From Lenzites betulinus (lineage: Eukaryota > Basidiomycota > Agaricomycetes > Polyporales > Polyporaceae): a stretch of DNA of 64,000 nt. Made by a program: the position numbers and the translations under genes. The notes below the pieces were generated by a model that was not told the origin of the DNA, ran no database searches, and was given only the letters and a program-made list of their open reading frames with translations. The stretch lies in NCBI GenBank assembly GCA_022264855.1, contig JABYQU010000011.1:496001-560000 (forward strand). The letters run 5' to 3'. Below are positions 1 to 12,094 of the stretch, in pieces. Each line of letters opens with the position of its first letter. The stretch's first letter is position 1.

Positions 1-647
1 GCTGATATCGTCCCTGGTGGCCTACGACGCTGCCCCAGCTCTAAGAAAGATGCGTTGTCGTCTGAAACTTCCCCTGGAGAGCGGTGTTCATCGATCAAAA
101 CGGTTCTGTCCCGGACCCAGCGGTTGTTAGATTGCCATAACTCACCTGTACCAGTCCAGAGCGAACTAGTCCTTGCGTGGCCGGATGACTTCCACATGCT
201 ACGAACATAGCCGGGTAGCCATGTCCCTTGATCGCATTACATACTCCCATAAGGCATAGGGCTTGTCATTGCTGAGGCTCAAGTCAAGGATGGGCCAATT
301 CTTGATCCTTCAAGCTGCTTGAGGGAGGCGACCGAGACTTGTTGAGGATAGACATTGCTTGCATCATGATCGGTTGGGCGCAACAGAGCCTTGTGTTCGT
401 GCGTTGAATCAGGAATACATAGGACCAATGCCAAATGGTGGTCGGAGGAAGAGATGCACCACGTGAATATCATCCCTCGACACATCCAAAAGAAGCTAAA
501 TCGGGCCGATGATGCTGTGTTGGTCCGCACACTGACGCGGCCGCTGGCGGGATTCGGATGATGGCGTAAATCCAACGTGTTCGCTCTTGCTCTCTTGACC
601 TCTGTACTTACCTTATCATAAATCCTACCTGAACAGCTGGACGAGCT
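1..647. other. No gene recognised (left edge)
   Basis: Only short overlapping open frames without conserved motifs are present. The last part presumably holds the promoter of the RING finger gene that starts at 648. Confidence 0.5.
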
Positions 648-1581
648 ATGTCAGAGAGCACCCGTAGGCGCAGCATGTCCGACGCGTTCACCATGCTCCG
701 CAATCCCGAAGCCGCCGCCGCGGCGAGAGGCGATTTGATGAACATGCTCGAGCGAACCCGGTCAGTGCCGCCCAGACAGCTTACCAGGACATCACAACAA
801 ACCGATGACCTCCATCATGATGCGCCTACAGGCAGCGCGAGGCGCGGTTGGACGCGTTCGCGAGCTCACTTCCAAAGGTCACGGAACGCGAACTGATAAC
901 GCTCGGTCACTCAGGTGCGTTTCTTCCGGCAGCGCGCTGTTTGATGCGGGCGTTGATACTCTGCTTCCGGATTATGGTTCATGCAGACTCGACGTGTCCG
1001 ATCTGCTTGACGTCCCTCCTCGCATTGCTGGCGGAGGAAGAGATGGCGCTCGCCATGGACTCCCCGGCCCACCCGGTCGAGGAGTTGGGGGTCACCAAGC
1101 TCGCACAGACCTGCGGCCATATCTTCTGTCGGAAAGAGTTAAGCACCGGCCGGACGGCCCTGCAAATTTCTCATATGCACCCGTGGCTGACTGTGTGCGT
1201 TCGCAGCATCCACGGATGGCTTTACCAGGGGGTGAGTGCCAAGTGCCGATCCCCCGGATGTAGATCGTGTGCATCAGCTCATGGCGACAACAGAACACGA
1301 CATGCCCAACATGCCGCCGACCTTTCATCACGCCGGCACACGAGGAGGCCGGGACGCGTGGAGACGATTCCCCTGCGGTGCAGATGGCCCTCTACGACGA
1401 CCTCATCAGCGCCGCGCTCGCTGCGCCCTCACAGTTCGACGAGAACCACCCACTATTTGGTAACCTCCCAGGCCTCATGCGAGGGGCCCAGCAGGACGCA
1501 GAGCGGCCAGCCGATGATCAACGAGAGGCGCATTTCGACTATGACGACGACAGGAGTGCGTTCTCTGGGATGTATTCATGA
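648..1581 (+). CDS. RING finger (C3HC4) protein, probable E3 ubiquitin ligase
   Basis: Five exons can be traced. The start is the ATG at 648, followed by a short Ser/Arg/Ala-rich N-terminus. The RING appears in pieces: CPIC near 985, CGHIFCRK near 1113, a short helix-like exon ending GWLYQG at 1231, then NTTCPTCRRPF near 1290. That gives the C-x2-C ... C-x-H-x2-C ... C-x2-C ligand set. About 29 residues separate the second Cys of the first pair from the CGH motif, within the range for RINGs. The C-terminal tail is acidic and ends at TGA 1579-1581. RING proteins of this type usually recruit an E2 enzyme; the substrate is unknown. The intron between the GWLYQG exon and the CPTC exon is unclear: the acceptor that keeps frame makes it only 32 nt (1232-1263), while the more normal 46-nt intron breaks the frame. 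Confidence 0.72.
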
Positions 1582-2013
1582 TGTGTCCATTTAGATTTGA
1601 GAGCTCTTTACGCATTATATTCTTCGGGCAGATGTGGCTTACATATGAGGCACGCTCAGGGCCCTCCGGGGGTGGATATTTCGATTGTTTGACATCATGT
1701 ATATTAGTAGATCTCCACGGGCACCTTATCTACGGCTGATGGTGTATACTCGGTGGAGTTGCGCCCTCATGTATACGAGCAGCCAAGATACTTCAAGTAA
1801 CCAAACGATGTGGGTCAGCCTGAAATCGCCTGCGTACTACATGGACAAGCGCCAAGTAGGTATCCGGGGGTCGGGCCGTTCATCGAGAATGTACGAGACT
1901 GTGCTACTTACTCTTGCCAGTCAAAGGCTGGCAAGTCTACAGAAAGCCAGAGAAAGGGAAGGCCTCCAGATGAATGTACACGACGTTTGATCTCTCTCCA
2001 CGCGGTCGTGATC
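1582..2013. other. Intergenic spacer
   Basis: AT-richer spacer between two genes on the same strand. Short open frames here carry no recognisable motif. Confidence 0.5.
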
Positions 2014-4034
2014 ATGCCCACTTTCACCCCCGATAGGTCTCTGCTCAACCCCAAATTTGACGGGTACAAGTTCTCTCCCCTGGAATATGAGGAAGTCACC
2101 TCGCACTATCCCTTAGAGCACAAGCTCTCGCAGACCAACGCCTCCGGGCGTGCTCCTCTGTCGTTCCAGGAAGTGCAGAGCCGCGTGCTGCACAATCATC
2201 TCACAATATGCAGCCAGTCGAAGCGGGCTGTGTACGTCGATGCGGAACTCAGGATCGTAGGAGTCGATCTGGACGAGGTAAGCTCTCAGGCTCAAGTCAT
2301 ATACGCGAGGTTGTGCTCACATCGCGTGTTTCCCTGTGGCGAAAATAGACCTCGCTTGTTCCTACAATCAGGGTGCTTTATGAGCTACCTAGGCCGATCC
2401 AGACGGACGCGGCGGAAACGCTGCAACGCGAATACCCGTCTGCTGCATTCGTGGATGCGACGTCCCTCCTAGTCTCAGACGGGTATGGCACGTTATACGC
2501 TCTTCGCTTGAGCGATTCTGGACCGGCAGAGCTGCTGGCCTCCTATGAGCTCGCAATCCCAGATACATACGAATCCGCACAGAGCTCGGTGCCCTTCCGC
2601 TTGCATCAGGCCGTATCCCCCGACGGCCATAGGATCATTGCGGTTCTTTCATCAAAACACTATCCCAAGGACACCCCCGAGCCATCTTCCAAGTCCCACA
2701 AAGCCTCTCCTGTAAAGTTCGACATCTGGGGCGTTCAGCTTGCGCTCCCCATCGCTCCTTCCGCCGACGTCCAGCTACTCTCGATCGTGTGGCACAGGCG
2801 CGGGGACGATGTCCCACTATACACCTCATACGACGCCTCCCAGCAAGCATTCCTCTTTGTTGGCAGCGCTTCCTATCTACCTCTCGCCGTTGCCCCAACA
2901 CCCACATACGAACCATCCTCAGACGAGCTCGCGCCTATCCCACGCGCGGGCGAGAACCTAGACGGCCCACCCACACCCGCGCTCCCCGACATCCCCAAAC
3001 CTCCGCCGTACTCGTGGACGCAGACTTCCGACACAGTAACGCTCGCGATCCCGCTCCCCTCCGACACCCCGACGGCGCACATCAAAGTCACGTTCGCGCC
3101 GCGCACGCTCACCGTACTCGTCGAGCGCGCCCCCACCCCCGCGCACCCCGCAGACGTCCCCGTCGTCGTCCCGCGCTACACGCTCCGCCCGCTCTGGGAC
3201 GGCATCCAGCCGTGCACGAGCGTGTGGACGTTCGACCGCGACGCGGAGCGCGCGTACGGCGTGCTCGCGATCCACCTCGACAAGGCGCACGAGGGCACGC
3301 GCTGGCCGCAGGTCTTCGCGGAGCAGCCAGGTGCGCATGAAGAGGAGGAGGAGGTCCCGGAAACGCTCGACCCGACGGAGCTGTACGCAATCCGCGAGTC
3401 GCTCGAGAAGTACACCGCGGCGCTGCGCGAGGGCACGGACGCGAGCGGACTCGGACTCGGACGCGGCCTACCGAGCCTCGCGCAGGGCGAGCGCGACGAC
3501 GAGGTCGACCTCACCGTCGGGAAGTCCGTGAGCCTCACCTGGGTCGGCGCATCGGCCACTTCGCCTCTCACCATAGGCGGGGACGCGCACGCGCACGGGG
3601 AGGATGCGCTGCTGGAGGTGCTCTCGACGCCCTTCCCCGGGTCCGCGCGCGCGTTCCCGCCATCGCTCGTCGCGAAGAACGGGCTTGACGGCGTGCTGTA
3701 CACGCTGCGGGACGCGCCCGCCGCGTGGGCGCACACCGCGACGTACTCCGCGCTGGCGTTCGTGCTGGCGTCGAAGCGCGACACGCGCTTCGTGCACCAC
3801 GTTGCGCACCGCGCCGTGTTTGCGTTCGAGAGCGGGACACAGGACCTCGGCGGGAACGTGTACATCTACCGTGGCGCGGGGCCGAAGGAGAATTGGGCGA
3901 AGCAGACTGTGCTGAAGATCGGGGGCGGGTCTGCGGGTGCGCTGCTGGGTGTAGGCTTGGTGAAAGTGCAAGAGAAGGTGGTGGTACTGTGTTTGTGCGA
4001 AGGCGAGCTGGTCGTATTGCACGGCGTAGTGTGA
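2014..4034 (+). CDS. NudC domain-containing protein 1 (NUDCD1/CML66-like)
   Basis: Two exons, 2014-2277 and 2349-4034, encode about 649 residues. The intron (2278-2348) uses GTAAGC and an early TAG; a later CAG at 2369-2371 would break the frame. The N-terminal half resembles the NUDCD1 beta-propeller-like region (for example SLVPTIRVLYELPRP just after the junction). A CS (p23/NudC-like) domain follows near 3011-3310: it opens with YSWTQTSDTVTLAIPLP and contains the tryptophan-bearing LRPLWDGIQPCTSVWTF. The C-terminal segment completes the propeller-like part. NudC-family proteins act as HSP90 co-chaperones, and NUDCD1 in animals supports folding of propeller and helicase clients; the same role here is inferred. 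The long GC-rich second exon is uninterrupted. It is convergent with the SRA gene, with 190 bp between the stops. Confidence 0.85.
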
Positions 4035-4224
4035 TTCGGAATCTCGTAATCGACGTGGTATTGGTCAGGAGCGTTGCTTGACTTAGTACATAAGAGCAGC
4101 GCCGAGTAGCAAGACACCAAGCATTCATGTATGTACATTTACAGAGCAAAAACAGAGAGCTACATAAGCGCAACCAAGAATACAATCATTCAAAATCCTC
4201 CAAGGTCCAGGCCAAAGCATAACC

Positions 4225-5996
4225 CTATAGGTCCATCTCATCATCCCAATCTATATCCATATCGGTACGCGTATCCTCGGCCTTGGCCGGCTTGACCGCT
4301 CCATTGGCAGGTACGCCCGCGCTCGACGTCGCCGGACGATGCATCGCCTGGTTCTGCGGCTGAACGTGCGGCGTCCGGTTGTCGAATGACAGCCGAGTGT
4401 ATGAATGCTCAGGCTTCGCAGAGAATTGCGCGGTAGAAGGCGCCCGAACCGGGCAGGGTCGCTGAGCAGGAGCCATCTTCTGGGCAGGCGGCGGCTTGGC
4501 GGAGCCTCCCCATTCCGCGAGCAGCGCAAGAACGTCGGGCTGGGGCGCCTGGGATGCGCTTTGGGGGAGCGCGACCACGGGCTTGCGTTCCACGGGCGTG
4601 ATGTTCGTGGTCGGGGGGATGGGCGCAGGTGCAGGGGGCTTCAGCGGCGGGAGCTTGCGAGCGGAACTTTCGAGACGCGACGACGAAGGGCCCGCCATGG
4701 GCGTGTCCTCGTCACTGCTGTCGCCGAGCCACATCTCCTCGTCGGTGTCCTCGTCCCGGGGCCTCCTGATCAGGGGCACGCCGCCGACATGCGTTAGCGG
4801 CACCGTCTTGTGCTTTCTCTTCTTCGACGTCCCCCTTTCGGGAGTAGCGGATGAGGCTGGCGAGTCGTTGTCGCTATCGTTCTCATCTTTTCCGAAATGC
4901 TTCGGTTTCTCCCATTGGGATAAGTCCAGATTCAATGTGCCTTCTCGCCGAGGGATAGGCGGTTGGTCCGGAAGGCGCTGAGAGATGACCGGTGTGAGAC
5001 TCGAGTAGCTTGAAATGGCGTGTAATACTGCGTACGCTCAAAGAGTACTTGCAAATTTGGAACCCACTCTTGCCGACATCCATCCACGCCTAAGGGGCAT
5101 TGTTATTGAGGCAGTTATGTGGAATCAACACAAGGAGCGTACATACCCTTTCAACGACGTAGAGACCATCGTAACGGTAACCTTCCGCAGGAGCAAAATC
5201 CGAGCGAGACTTGTACCCGCGCACAACGCGCACAGGCTTCTTTGTGTATGAAGACACCTGGATGTATCGTCAGCACGTTCATCCGCATATACGAGATTGT
5301 AATGCTCACTCGGAGGGACTGATTTCGTGAATTCTGCCAGGATTGGTCACATGTCTGCGGACCTTCCCTAGGCTTTACGAGACGATGAATGTGGGTAAGT
5401 AACGTTGCAAGCCGCGATGAAAGGCATAATGCACACCTTCTCGCCGTCCTTGCGGTCGCGACCTCCACATCCGGTATATGTACTACATACGGAGCGTGTT
5501 AGCTGCTGTTTACAGTACATCACGTTCAGAATCGAGAGGTTGAATACGTAAAGCGATCATCGATAGCAGTCGCGAGCAAACGACGACAATAACCCGTCGG
5601 AGGTCGCGTCTTGCAGTGGAGGGACCAGAGGTGTTCTGCGATGGACCATGCAAGAGAACAAACACTCACAATTTGTACCCTTCATCCCTGTCGTCTTCGT
5701 ACCCTCCAGAGAGCACTACACTATAACATCCCTCATCTTTACTTCCCGCGATTCCTGCGAGGATTCCTGAGTGCACGGAGGAGTGGTGGAGGAACAGTCT
5801 GTCGTGCGTGCACAGAATGCGCATCGTTGATTGAATGTTCGTTCGTGATACGTTCAAATTGAACGCGTTGATTTCAACAGAGAGATTCGAGGGGCCTGAT
5901 GAGCATCGCAAGCATGACCTTGGCCTCGAGGAACGAACGCACCGATTCTCGAATGTCGACCCAACGGGTACGCCTGAGATATGGCCGAACACAGTC
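4225..5996 (-). CDS. SRA-YDG domain protein (UHRF1-like methyl-DNA reader domain)
   Basis: The gene is split into short exons, so no single frame reveals it. Joined exons read the SRA signature in order: FGHISGVPVGSTFENR (near 5990), a VHSGILAGIAGSKDEG block with SVVLSGGYEDD (5780-5670), FTYTGCGGRD (near 5495), GPQTCDQSW (near 5370), KPVRVVRGYK and the YDG core EGYRYDGLYVVE (5240-5150), AWMDVGKSGFQICK (near 5060), then RLPDQPPIP (near 4975). A disordered, Ser/Pro- and acid-rich tail of about 230 residues ends at TAG 4225-4227. SRA domains bind 5-methylcytosine by base flipping; in UHRF1 they read hemimethylated CpG. No RING, PHD or Tudor domain is visible in the tail, so this is probably a stand-alone reader. 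The 5' end is unresolved: the first exon I trust begins at 5996, and a short start exon must lie further upstream. Confidence 0.85.
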
Positions 5997-6866
5997 CTGC
6001 AAGACGTCGGGAATCAGGATTAATAACAACGCCGAGTTCACACATGAGCGACAGATATGGTCGCGGGAACAGATGGGGAAGCAGAACGGCATCAGTTAGC
6101 ACGAGAAACGATTTCGACAATGGTGAGCGAGACTCACGAAGGCTGAGTACGCGTGATGGTTGGCTTGCTTTTGAAACCCATGGTAGGGGTACCAATGCGG
6201 GCAATTTGCGCGAGGAAAAAAGCAAGAAAGCGCGAGGGTATATGAGCGAGCAGAGGAACGTGGGGTGCAATGAGTAAGTTGATCGGGTTATAGACGCCCA
6301 GCGTCGATCGTCAATTATCAGAATCTGCACGAGCGCTTACGTCATGCCATTGTGGCGTAAGCGCCATAACAAGTAGGCGCCATATTCAACGCCCTCGTAC
6401 TTCTTGGTCATCAGCGATATTGACCGATAATGACGATTGCGCGTCCTTGGCTTTGGCGGCGAATACGTCTACATGATCCACACAAGACCAATGTTACATA
6501 GCTGCAGCAGTTGACCGATACAGTGGGGAATACATCATCTACAGACCTCGTCATGCATGTACAAACGGGACGCGAACGCGAAAGACCATCGAGGAGGGTA
6601 AGGTGAAAGAGTACAACCACGCCAACTATGAAAACATCATCGGCTCGACATGAGCAAAGACACGCGCGGGGTAGCCGTAGAACGGATGTGTGCTAGTCCG
6701 ATCTGTGATAGATATAAACAGGGTGAATGCGGGACGGGACAACAGAGACGGAGGGGGAGAGCCCGGGACAGAGAACGAAGCGACTACTTAGCAGGGAGGA
6801 TGTTGCGACAGAATACAAACACCGGCGGATTAATACACTGCACATACGTTAACCGACCAGGACCAC
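5997..6866. other. Intergenic: upstream of the SRA gene, downstream of the PP2C gene
   Basis: It should contain the unplaced first exon and promoter of the SRA gene, within about 250 bp of 5996. The remainder shows no supported gene. Confidence 0.45.
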
Positions 6867-9055
6867 CTAAACCTTGAGCGGGCTCTCGCTCGAGTCGAGC
6901 AGCCCCTCTGCCTTCACCGCTGCGCTCGGCTCGTCGCCGGCGAGCCGCGGCTTCAGCTGCTTCGGTGTTGCGTCCCCGTTCGGCGACGGTGTCAACGGCG
7001 GTGGGGGCGCCTCGCCTTGCGTTGAGGGCCCATCCGAGGTGTATGTCGGAGATTCTGGGTCACTTGGATGAGACGGCTCGCTGTGCTCGTCGTGCTCTTC
7101 CACGCCCGACTCCGTGTCGTCCTCGTCCAGATCGCCCATCTCGACGTCGTTATCGCTGAACGCCCCCATGGCGTCCAGTTCCTGGAGCTGCTCCCGTAGG
7201 CTCTTTGTCATGTCGAGCTGGACACTCCGTCCGCCGAAGCCGAACCCGGCGTTGCTGAGGAGCGACCGCGCGTTGACACCATGACCCTCAGCGTCTTCTT
7301 CATCGCTGTCGTCATCGTCGTCATCGTCTGGCGTCGGATTAGGTATGAGCGATGTGTTGCCGCCAAGGATGCTGGCTAAGCCACCGAAAAGAGAATTCGA
7401 ATCCTCGCCTATTATAGTGACACCCCGTTGTTCCCGCTCCTCTCGCTCTTTCCGTTCTCGCCGCCGCTGTTCGTAGGCCTCGCGCTTGACCTTGAAGGAC
7501 ATGAGCCGGCTCGTGGCGTAGAGTTGAGGAAGAATCTCCGGGGTTTGGTATCCATATTTGTTCTTCACCCTGTCCGTGACCCAGGTGTACCATTCTTCCT
7601 CTGTCCGACCATGCAACAATGCCACAATCATGACGGTCATGTTGTCGCAGCCAATGCCGGCGCCAGTGGTGGTATCGGGAGCTAGGCAGAGTTCGCAAAT
7701 ATCTTCACAGATCTCCGTAAGCTTTCGGCCGCGAGAGATGAGCAGCCGGACAACGTTCACAGCCTGCTGTGAGGTCAAACAGTCCCAGATACCTGGAGAA
7801 CGACGTTAACAGCTGAAACGTGACAACGCAGGAGCCACCAACATACCGTCGCAAGCGATGATCACGAACTCGTCCTCCTCACTTATTGTGTGCTCGATGA
7901 TTTCAGGATCGCATGTGATTATCTGCGCTTCCGGACGCAGAGAGGCGTTCTTCTTGTAGTCGAAGTCGCCGAGTGCCCTCGCCAACGCAAGATTTCCTGG
8001 TGAAAGGACGTCAAGCAAAGAAACAGTGAAATGTAAACCTACTGACCATTCACTCGCCCGTATTCAATGTAACCACCTGCAGCGACGATGCGGTTCCTCT
8101 CCTCTAACAACAAAGTGTGAGCACTACCGCCTATGGATAAGACAACCGCTGACTAACGTTCGTTTTGTGGCTTGTGGTCATAACTAAGAGGTTTCGCTTC
8201 GCCCTTGATACTAATCACTGAACGCGAGTCCCCTGCGTTCGCCTGTAGGGGTTTGTTGAGATTATGCCTAGCAATTGAGCTAGGCTATACCTACGACGTA
8301 GATCGTTCCTTCCTTCGTGACCAGAGCGGCTACCGCGGTACATCCTGACGAGTCCCGGGCAAAATCCGCACCTAAAGCGGGCAGGAAGAAGCTAAATCAG
8401 ACATTGGCTACATTCCTGGTATGCATGGAGTTGCCCACTAGATCGGATATCGTCGTCAGTTCCAAGGAACGCATTCTTGAGAGCAAGGGGCCAGTTCTTC
8501 TCCTTATATGCCTGTTCCTGGACCAACCGGTGATGAAGATTTTGACCAGCGTATTTCGCCACCGCGCCGCCTGCAACGTACCGAGTATGAGATAAGCCAT
8601 AGAAGGGAGATAGCGAGCGGACATACCGCCGTGACCGTCGTAGACCGCGAAGAAAGTGTTAGTGTCGACCTCAGATGTCTGATCGTCCAAGTTGAGTACG
8701 GCTGTATGTGCGTCCTCCATAGCTGCACGAGACATCAGCCAGCCATCCCTGAGCCCACACCATACCGCCAAGATGCGAAGTGAGGTGCAGGAAAGTGCCA
8801 ATACACTCACTTATCCTCCATCCCTGCATCTCTGAAACACCGTACGCGAATTTGCCATTTCCGCCCTGCTCCGTCGTCTTGTCAGTAGCTGTAAAACCGC
8901 AGCATTGTCAGGAGAGCCCGCGCCGCGTCCGCCCAAGCACACATGCATACCGGGTATAGAGAGAGTTTGTCCCTGTATACAAGCACGAGGGTCAGCGCAT
9001 GTTCGCCCATGTTCACGCCCCGCGTATGGGGTAAAAATCGCCAATCACGCACCAT
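6867..9055 (-). CDS. PP2C-type serine/threonine phosphatase (Ptc2/Ptc3-like)
   Basis: PPM-family motifs occur in order: GWRITMEDAHTAV (junction near 8811/8722), FAVYDGHGG (near 8645), LALARALGDFDYK (near 7980), DEFVIIACDG (near 7860), IWDCLTSQQAV (near 7780) and GAGIGCDNMTVMIVALL (near 7650). These carry the aspartates that bind the catalytic Mn/Mg pair. Past the catalytic core, an acidic Ser/Asp/Glu-rich tail of about 200 residues ends at TAG 6867-6869, as in fungal Ptc2/Ptc3. The N-terminus reads M-GQTLSIP, the usual Ptc2/3 start with its possible N-myristoylation glycine. It is assembled from a 3-nt coding exon (ATG, 9055-9053) and a 22-nt exon (8972-8951). Ptc2/3 enzymes dephosphorylate stress MAP kinases and checkpoint kinases in yeast; the substrate here is inferred. 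Confidence 0.9.
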
Positions 9056-10577
9056 CTTTCACGTCGTCGGGGGGGAGGAAAAATAGGTGGTGCGGTTGAT
9101 GAAACGGGTCCGACGGTCGTAGGCAGGGTTCGCGAAGAAAGCGGGGACTGGAGAAGGCTGGGGACAAGTCGTGTGGTGTATCGAGTCAAGCCTGGCTGAG
9201 GATCTGTTGACGGCTGTTTGCGGAGCAAAATCTCTAGTAGCGTTTCGCAGGTGGTGAGTCCCCAAAAAGGCAATCTGCTCCAATATTAGCGCGGATCTGC
9301 AGAACCGTCATTGCTATCATTTCCACTCACCATCATCTCGTTCTAGCACCGGCCATCTCGAGGAAATAACCTGAGCTACAGAGTAACAGTCCTCATGTCG
9401 GCTTGCTTACTTGGCGGCGCCGATCCTAGCTTCAGGCGGTGCACCTTGCCATGTATGCTCTGCAGTTGTGCGCTGATGAGAATGACAGGCCCCAAACACC
9501 CCCACAGAGTCTTGTGGAATATTCAAAAGCTTGATCAGGCTTGCGATACGATCCCATACAGATGTCATCTACCCTCCGAATTTGAAGGCATGAAGCTATC
9601 AACGCACTGTGGTTGACCTGGCGGCAGCTCGCACCGTCAGGCTGCAATGTATAGGGTAAGTCTTTCTGTGGCTCTGCGCATGCTTGATAACTGTGTGAGG
9701 TGCGTTACGTTTGACGATTTTGAACTTGTCGAAAGCTGCCCACCACGCACTCTGCAAGTTCCCGCAAGTTCAAGTGATACGTCCTCGGCCCGGCCCGCAA
9801 GCCCGACGGTATGTTTTCGGCGTTTAATGACGTACGTGCTAGATCTCTAGTCTGGACGTGCTTGGCACGGCAACGATGGACGGCCCATCTGTCTCACAAG
9901 AAACATTTTTTAGCTCATGCTCAGTGCACAAAGAACTCTATGCAGTAAGTTATCATCAGATGGTGTGAGATCCCCACTGAAAGAACACTGATTTGCAGAA
10001 GCAGTTCAGCGCCATCCATCTCGACACTCGTAGCGACCCAGCAATCGCGGCTTCGCGTTTAACAGGCGTAAACGAACTAACCATGGGTTTTTCTCCGACG
10101 CCAGTCGTTAAATCCCTATCACCGACTTCGGGCATGCCACGCTGGCGCATTTGCCCAGCTGACCGCGCCGTAGTAAGTACCCGCATACCTAAAGAGGCTT
10201 GAGACCGGATTGATGTAAGGTTGCGTCACAGGCGTTCCGTATGGCGACACTCGACGCTTCGTGAGCGCACATCCTTAGAAAGCAACCTCTGCCAGCGTCG
10301 TTGCTCGGCAAACCACCCCGAGCACACTGGATTACCACCTCATTGATGTTGTGTATGGTGTTAGAATGTTAAAGAGGGGCCTCGAGCATCCTCTGTCGCC
10401 TTTTCCCCCATATGATGACTGAGCAAATACCTATCTTCGCGGTGATTAGAAAGCAACGTCGCTGCGGTGGAAGACTGTGGGCGCACGGACACTGACACCG
10501 GCTTCACGTCCGAGCATATATAGCTGGGGTACCTGCCCCACAACGTCATCCGTTTTCAACCACTTCACACAACAGAA
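9056..10577. other. Divergent intergenic region between PP2C and CmcJ-like genes
   Basis: No convincing coding frame. It serves both flanking promoters. A TATA-like site lies at its right end. Confidence 0.5.
10517..10523 (+). promoter_or_regulatory. TATA-box-like site of the CmcJ-like gene
   Basis: TATATAG lies 55-61 bp upstream of the ATG at 10578. That spacing suits a TATA box with a short 5' leader. Confidence 0.5.
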
Positions 10578-11539
10578 ATGGCCACTGCAGCTGTACTCGC
10601 CCCGCACGACGTCCCGACGACGCTCAACTACTACGCGCCGCTCGACGGCTCAGAGGAACCTCCCTATGCATTTGTCGAGCCCCCGGCGGACGGCAAGCTC
10701 CGCTCTAACGTCGGCAGCGAGCCGTACCCCACAGTCATTCACGACGCTCGCGCCGCGGAGGAGGAGCTCACTCTCGACAAGAACGGCTTCCAGTTCTTGA
10801 AATGGCCGAGCATCGAGACCAAGTTCGACGACGACGCACGCATCAAGGAGAAGTACTACCCCGAGGTCGAGGAACTGCTCAAGACTGTCACTGGCGCCAA
10901 ACGTGTGTTCATATTCGACCACACCATCAGGTATGCCGACTTCCTGAGAATCCCGACGTCGGGGATCCGCTACTGATACCACCGCTATAGGCGCCGCAAG
11001 CCTGGAGACCCCGGTGAGGACACCCCCGACAACCGAGGCCCTGCGGTCAGTACCACGCCACACACAAACTCGTGATAGTAGCACTCACAGCGGCACTGCA
11101 GGAGCGCGTGCACATCGACCAAACCTACCAAGCCAGCGAGAACCGCGTCAGGTACCACCTCCCCGACGACGCAGACCGCCTCCTCAAGTCGCGCGTGCGC
11201 CTCATCAACGTCTGGCGGCCCATCGAGAACCCCGTCGCGCACCACCCGCTCGCAGTCTCGGACTGGCGCTTCCTGGACGAGAAGGACCTCGTCCCGACGC
11301 GCCTCATCTACCCGCACCGCGAGGGCGGCACGTACAGCGTCCGCTACAACCCGAACCACCGCTGGTACTACCTCGCCGACCAGACCCCGGAGGAGGTCGT
11401 GCTCATCAAGTGCTACGACTCGGAGGAGGACCGCGCGCGCCTCACGCCCCACACGGCGTTTGCGGACCCTACGGCGCCCAAGGACGCGCCGCACCGCCAG
11501 TCGATTGAGGTCCGGGCGTTGGTCTTTGACTCGGAGTAG
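10578..11539 (+). CDS. CmcJ/AsaB-like oxidoreductase (GA4-desaturase-like family)
   Basis: Three exons: 10578-10930, 10991-11045 and 11102-11539, about 281 residues. Motifs shared with the fungal CmcJ/NvfI-like family include the opening TLNYYAP, KRVFIFDHTIR, RGPAERVHIDQT, RVRLINVWRPI, HRWYYLADQTPEEVVLIKCYDS and the PHTAFADPTAP stretch. Family members are non-haem Fe(II)/2-oxoglutarate-type enzymes, or of unknown chemistry, and often act in secondary metabolism (hydroxylation, methoxylation or desaturation steps). The substrate cannot be told from sequence, and no biosynthetic core enzyme lies nearby, so there is no sign of a cluster. A TATA-like element upstream suggests regulated expression. 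Confidence 0.88.
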
Positions 11540-12094
11540 GCTGTGTTTGGGTGGAGCTATAGTGACTGGCGTGTGCGCGACTTATCTACCGGATCTAATT
11601 TTGTATTTCCCGGTGCTATATATGCAAGTGCTCGACATCATGCATCAGCTCATGCAGTATGACCATGAACGATATATCGATAAAGGACTGTCGGGCGATC
11701 GGTTACCGGCAGGATTTCTTGGTAGTCCCAATATTCAACTTCGAAGGAGCTTCGGCCACTCTGACGCTAAATTGCGAAATACACAACCGCTACCGCGTAG
11801 CTCCTCAAGTCTGAACACACAAATCACAACATGTAACACTACACACACCAAACTCTTGTTCCACTAAACTATAGACAACACACACGATGAGCGACGTATC
11901 ATTAAGCAGTCAGTACAGAGAACGACGAGCAGGTAACGATACAAGGAGCGGACGGACAGCAACGGCCATAGATTCGTACAAACACCGCCGAACATAGTTA
12001 CTAGCAATAAGATTACGAACCGCTACATTATCGGTAACACCCCCTCACTCCACGCATGCACACAAATATAGCCAGTGTCGATGCCAGAGGCCGT
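11540..12094. other. Convergent intergenic spacer
   Basis: AT-richer 3' region shared by two converging genes. Nothing further recognised. Confidence 0.5.

Noticed and set aside
4225..4935. Independent 236-residue gene starting at a TTG
   Set aside because: The frame is the last exon of the SRA-YDG gene: a good acceptor precedes RLPDQPPIP, which continues the SRA domain.
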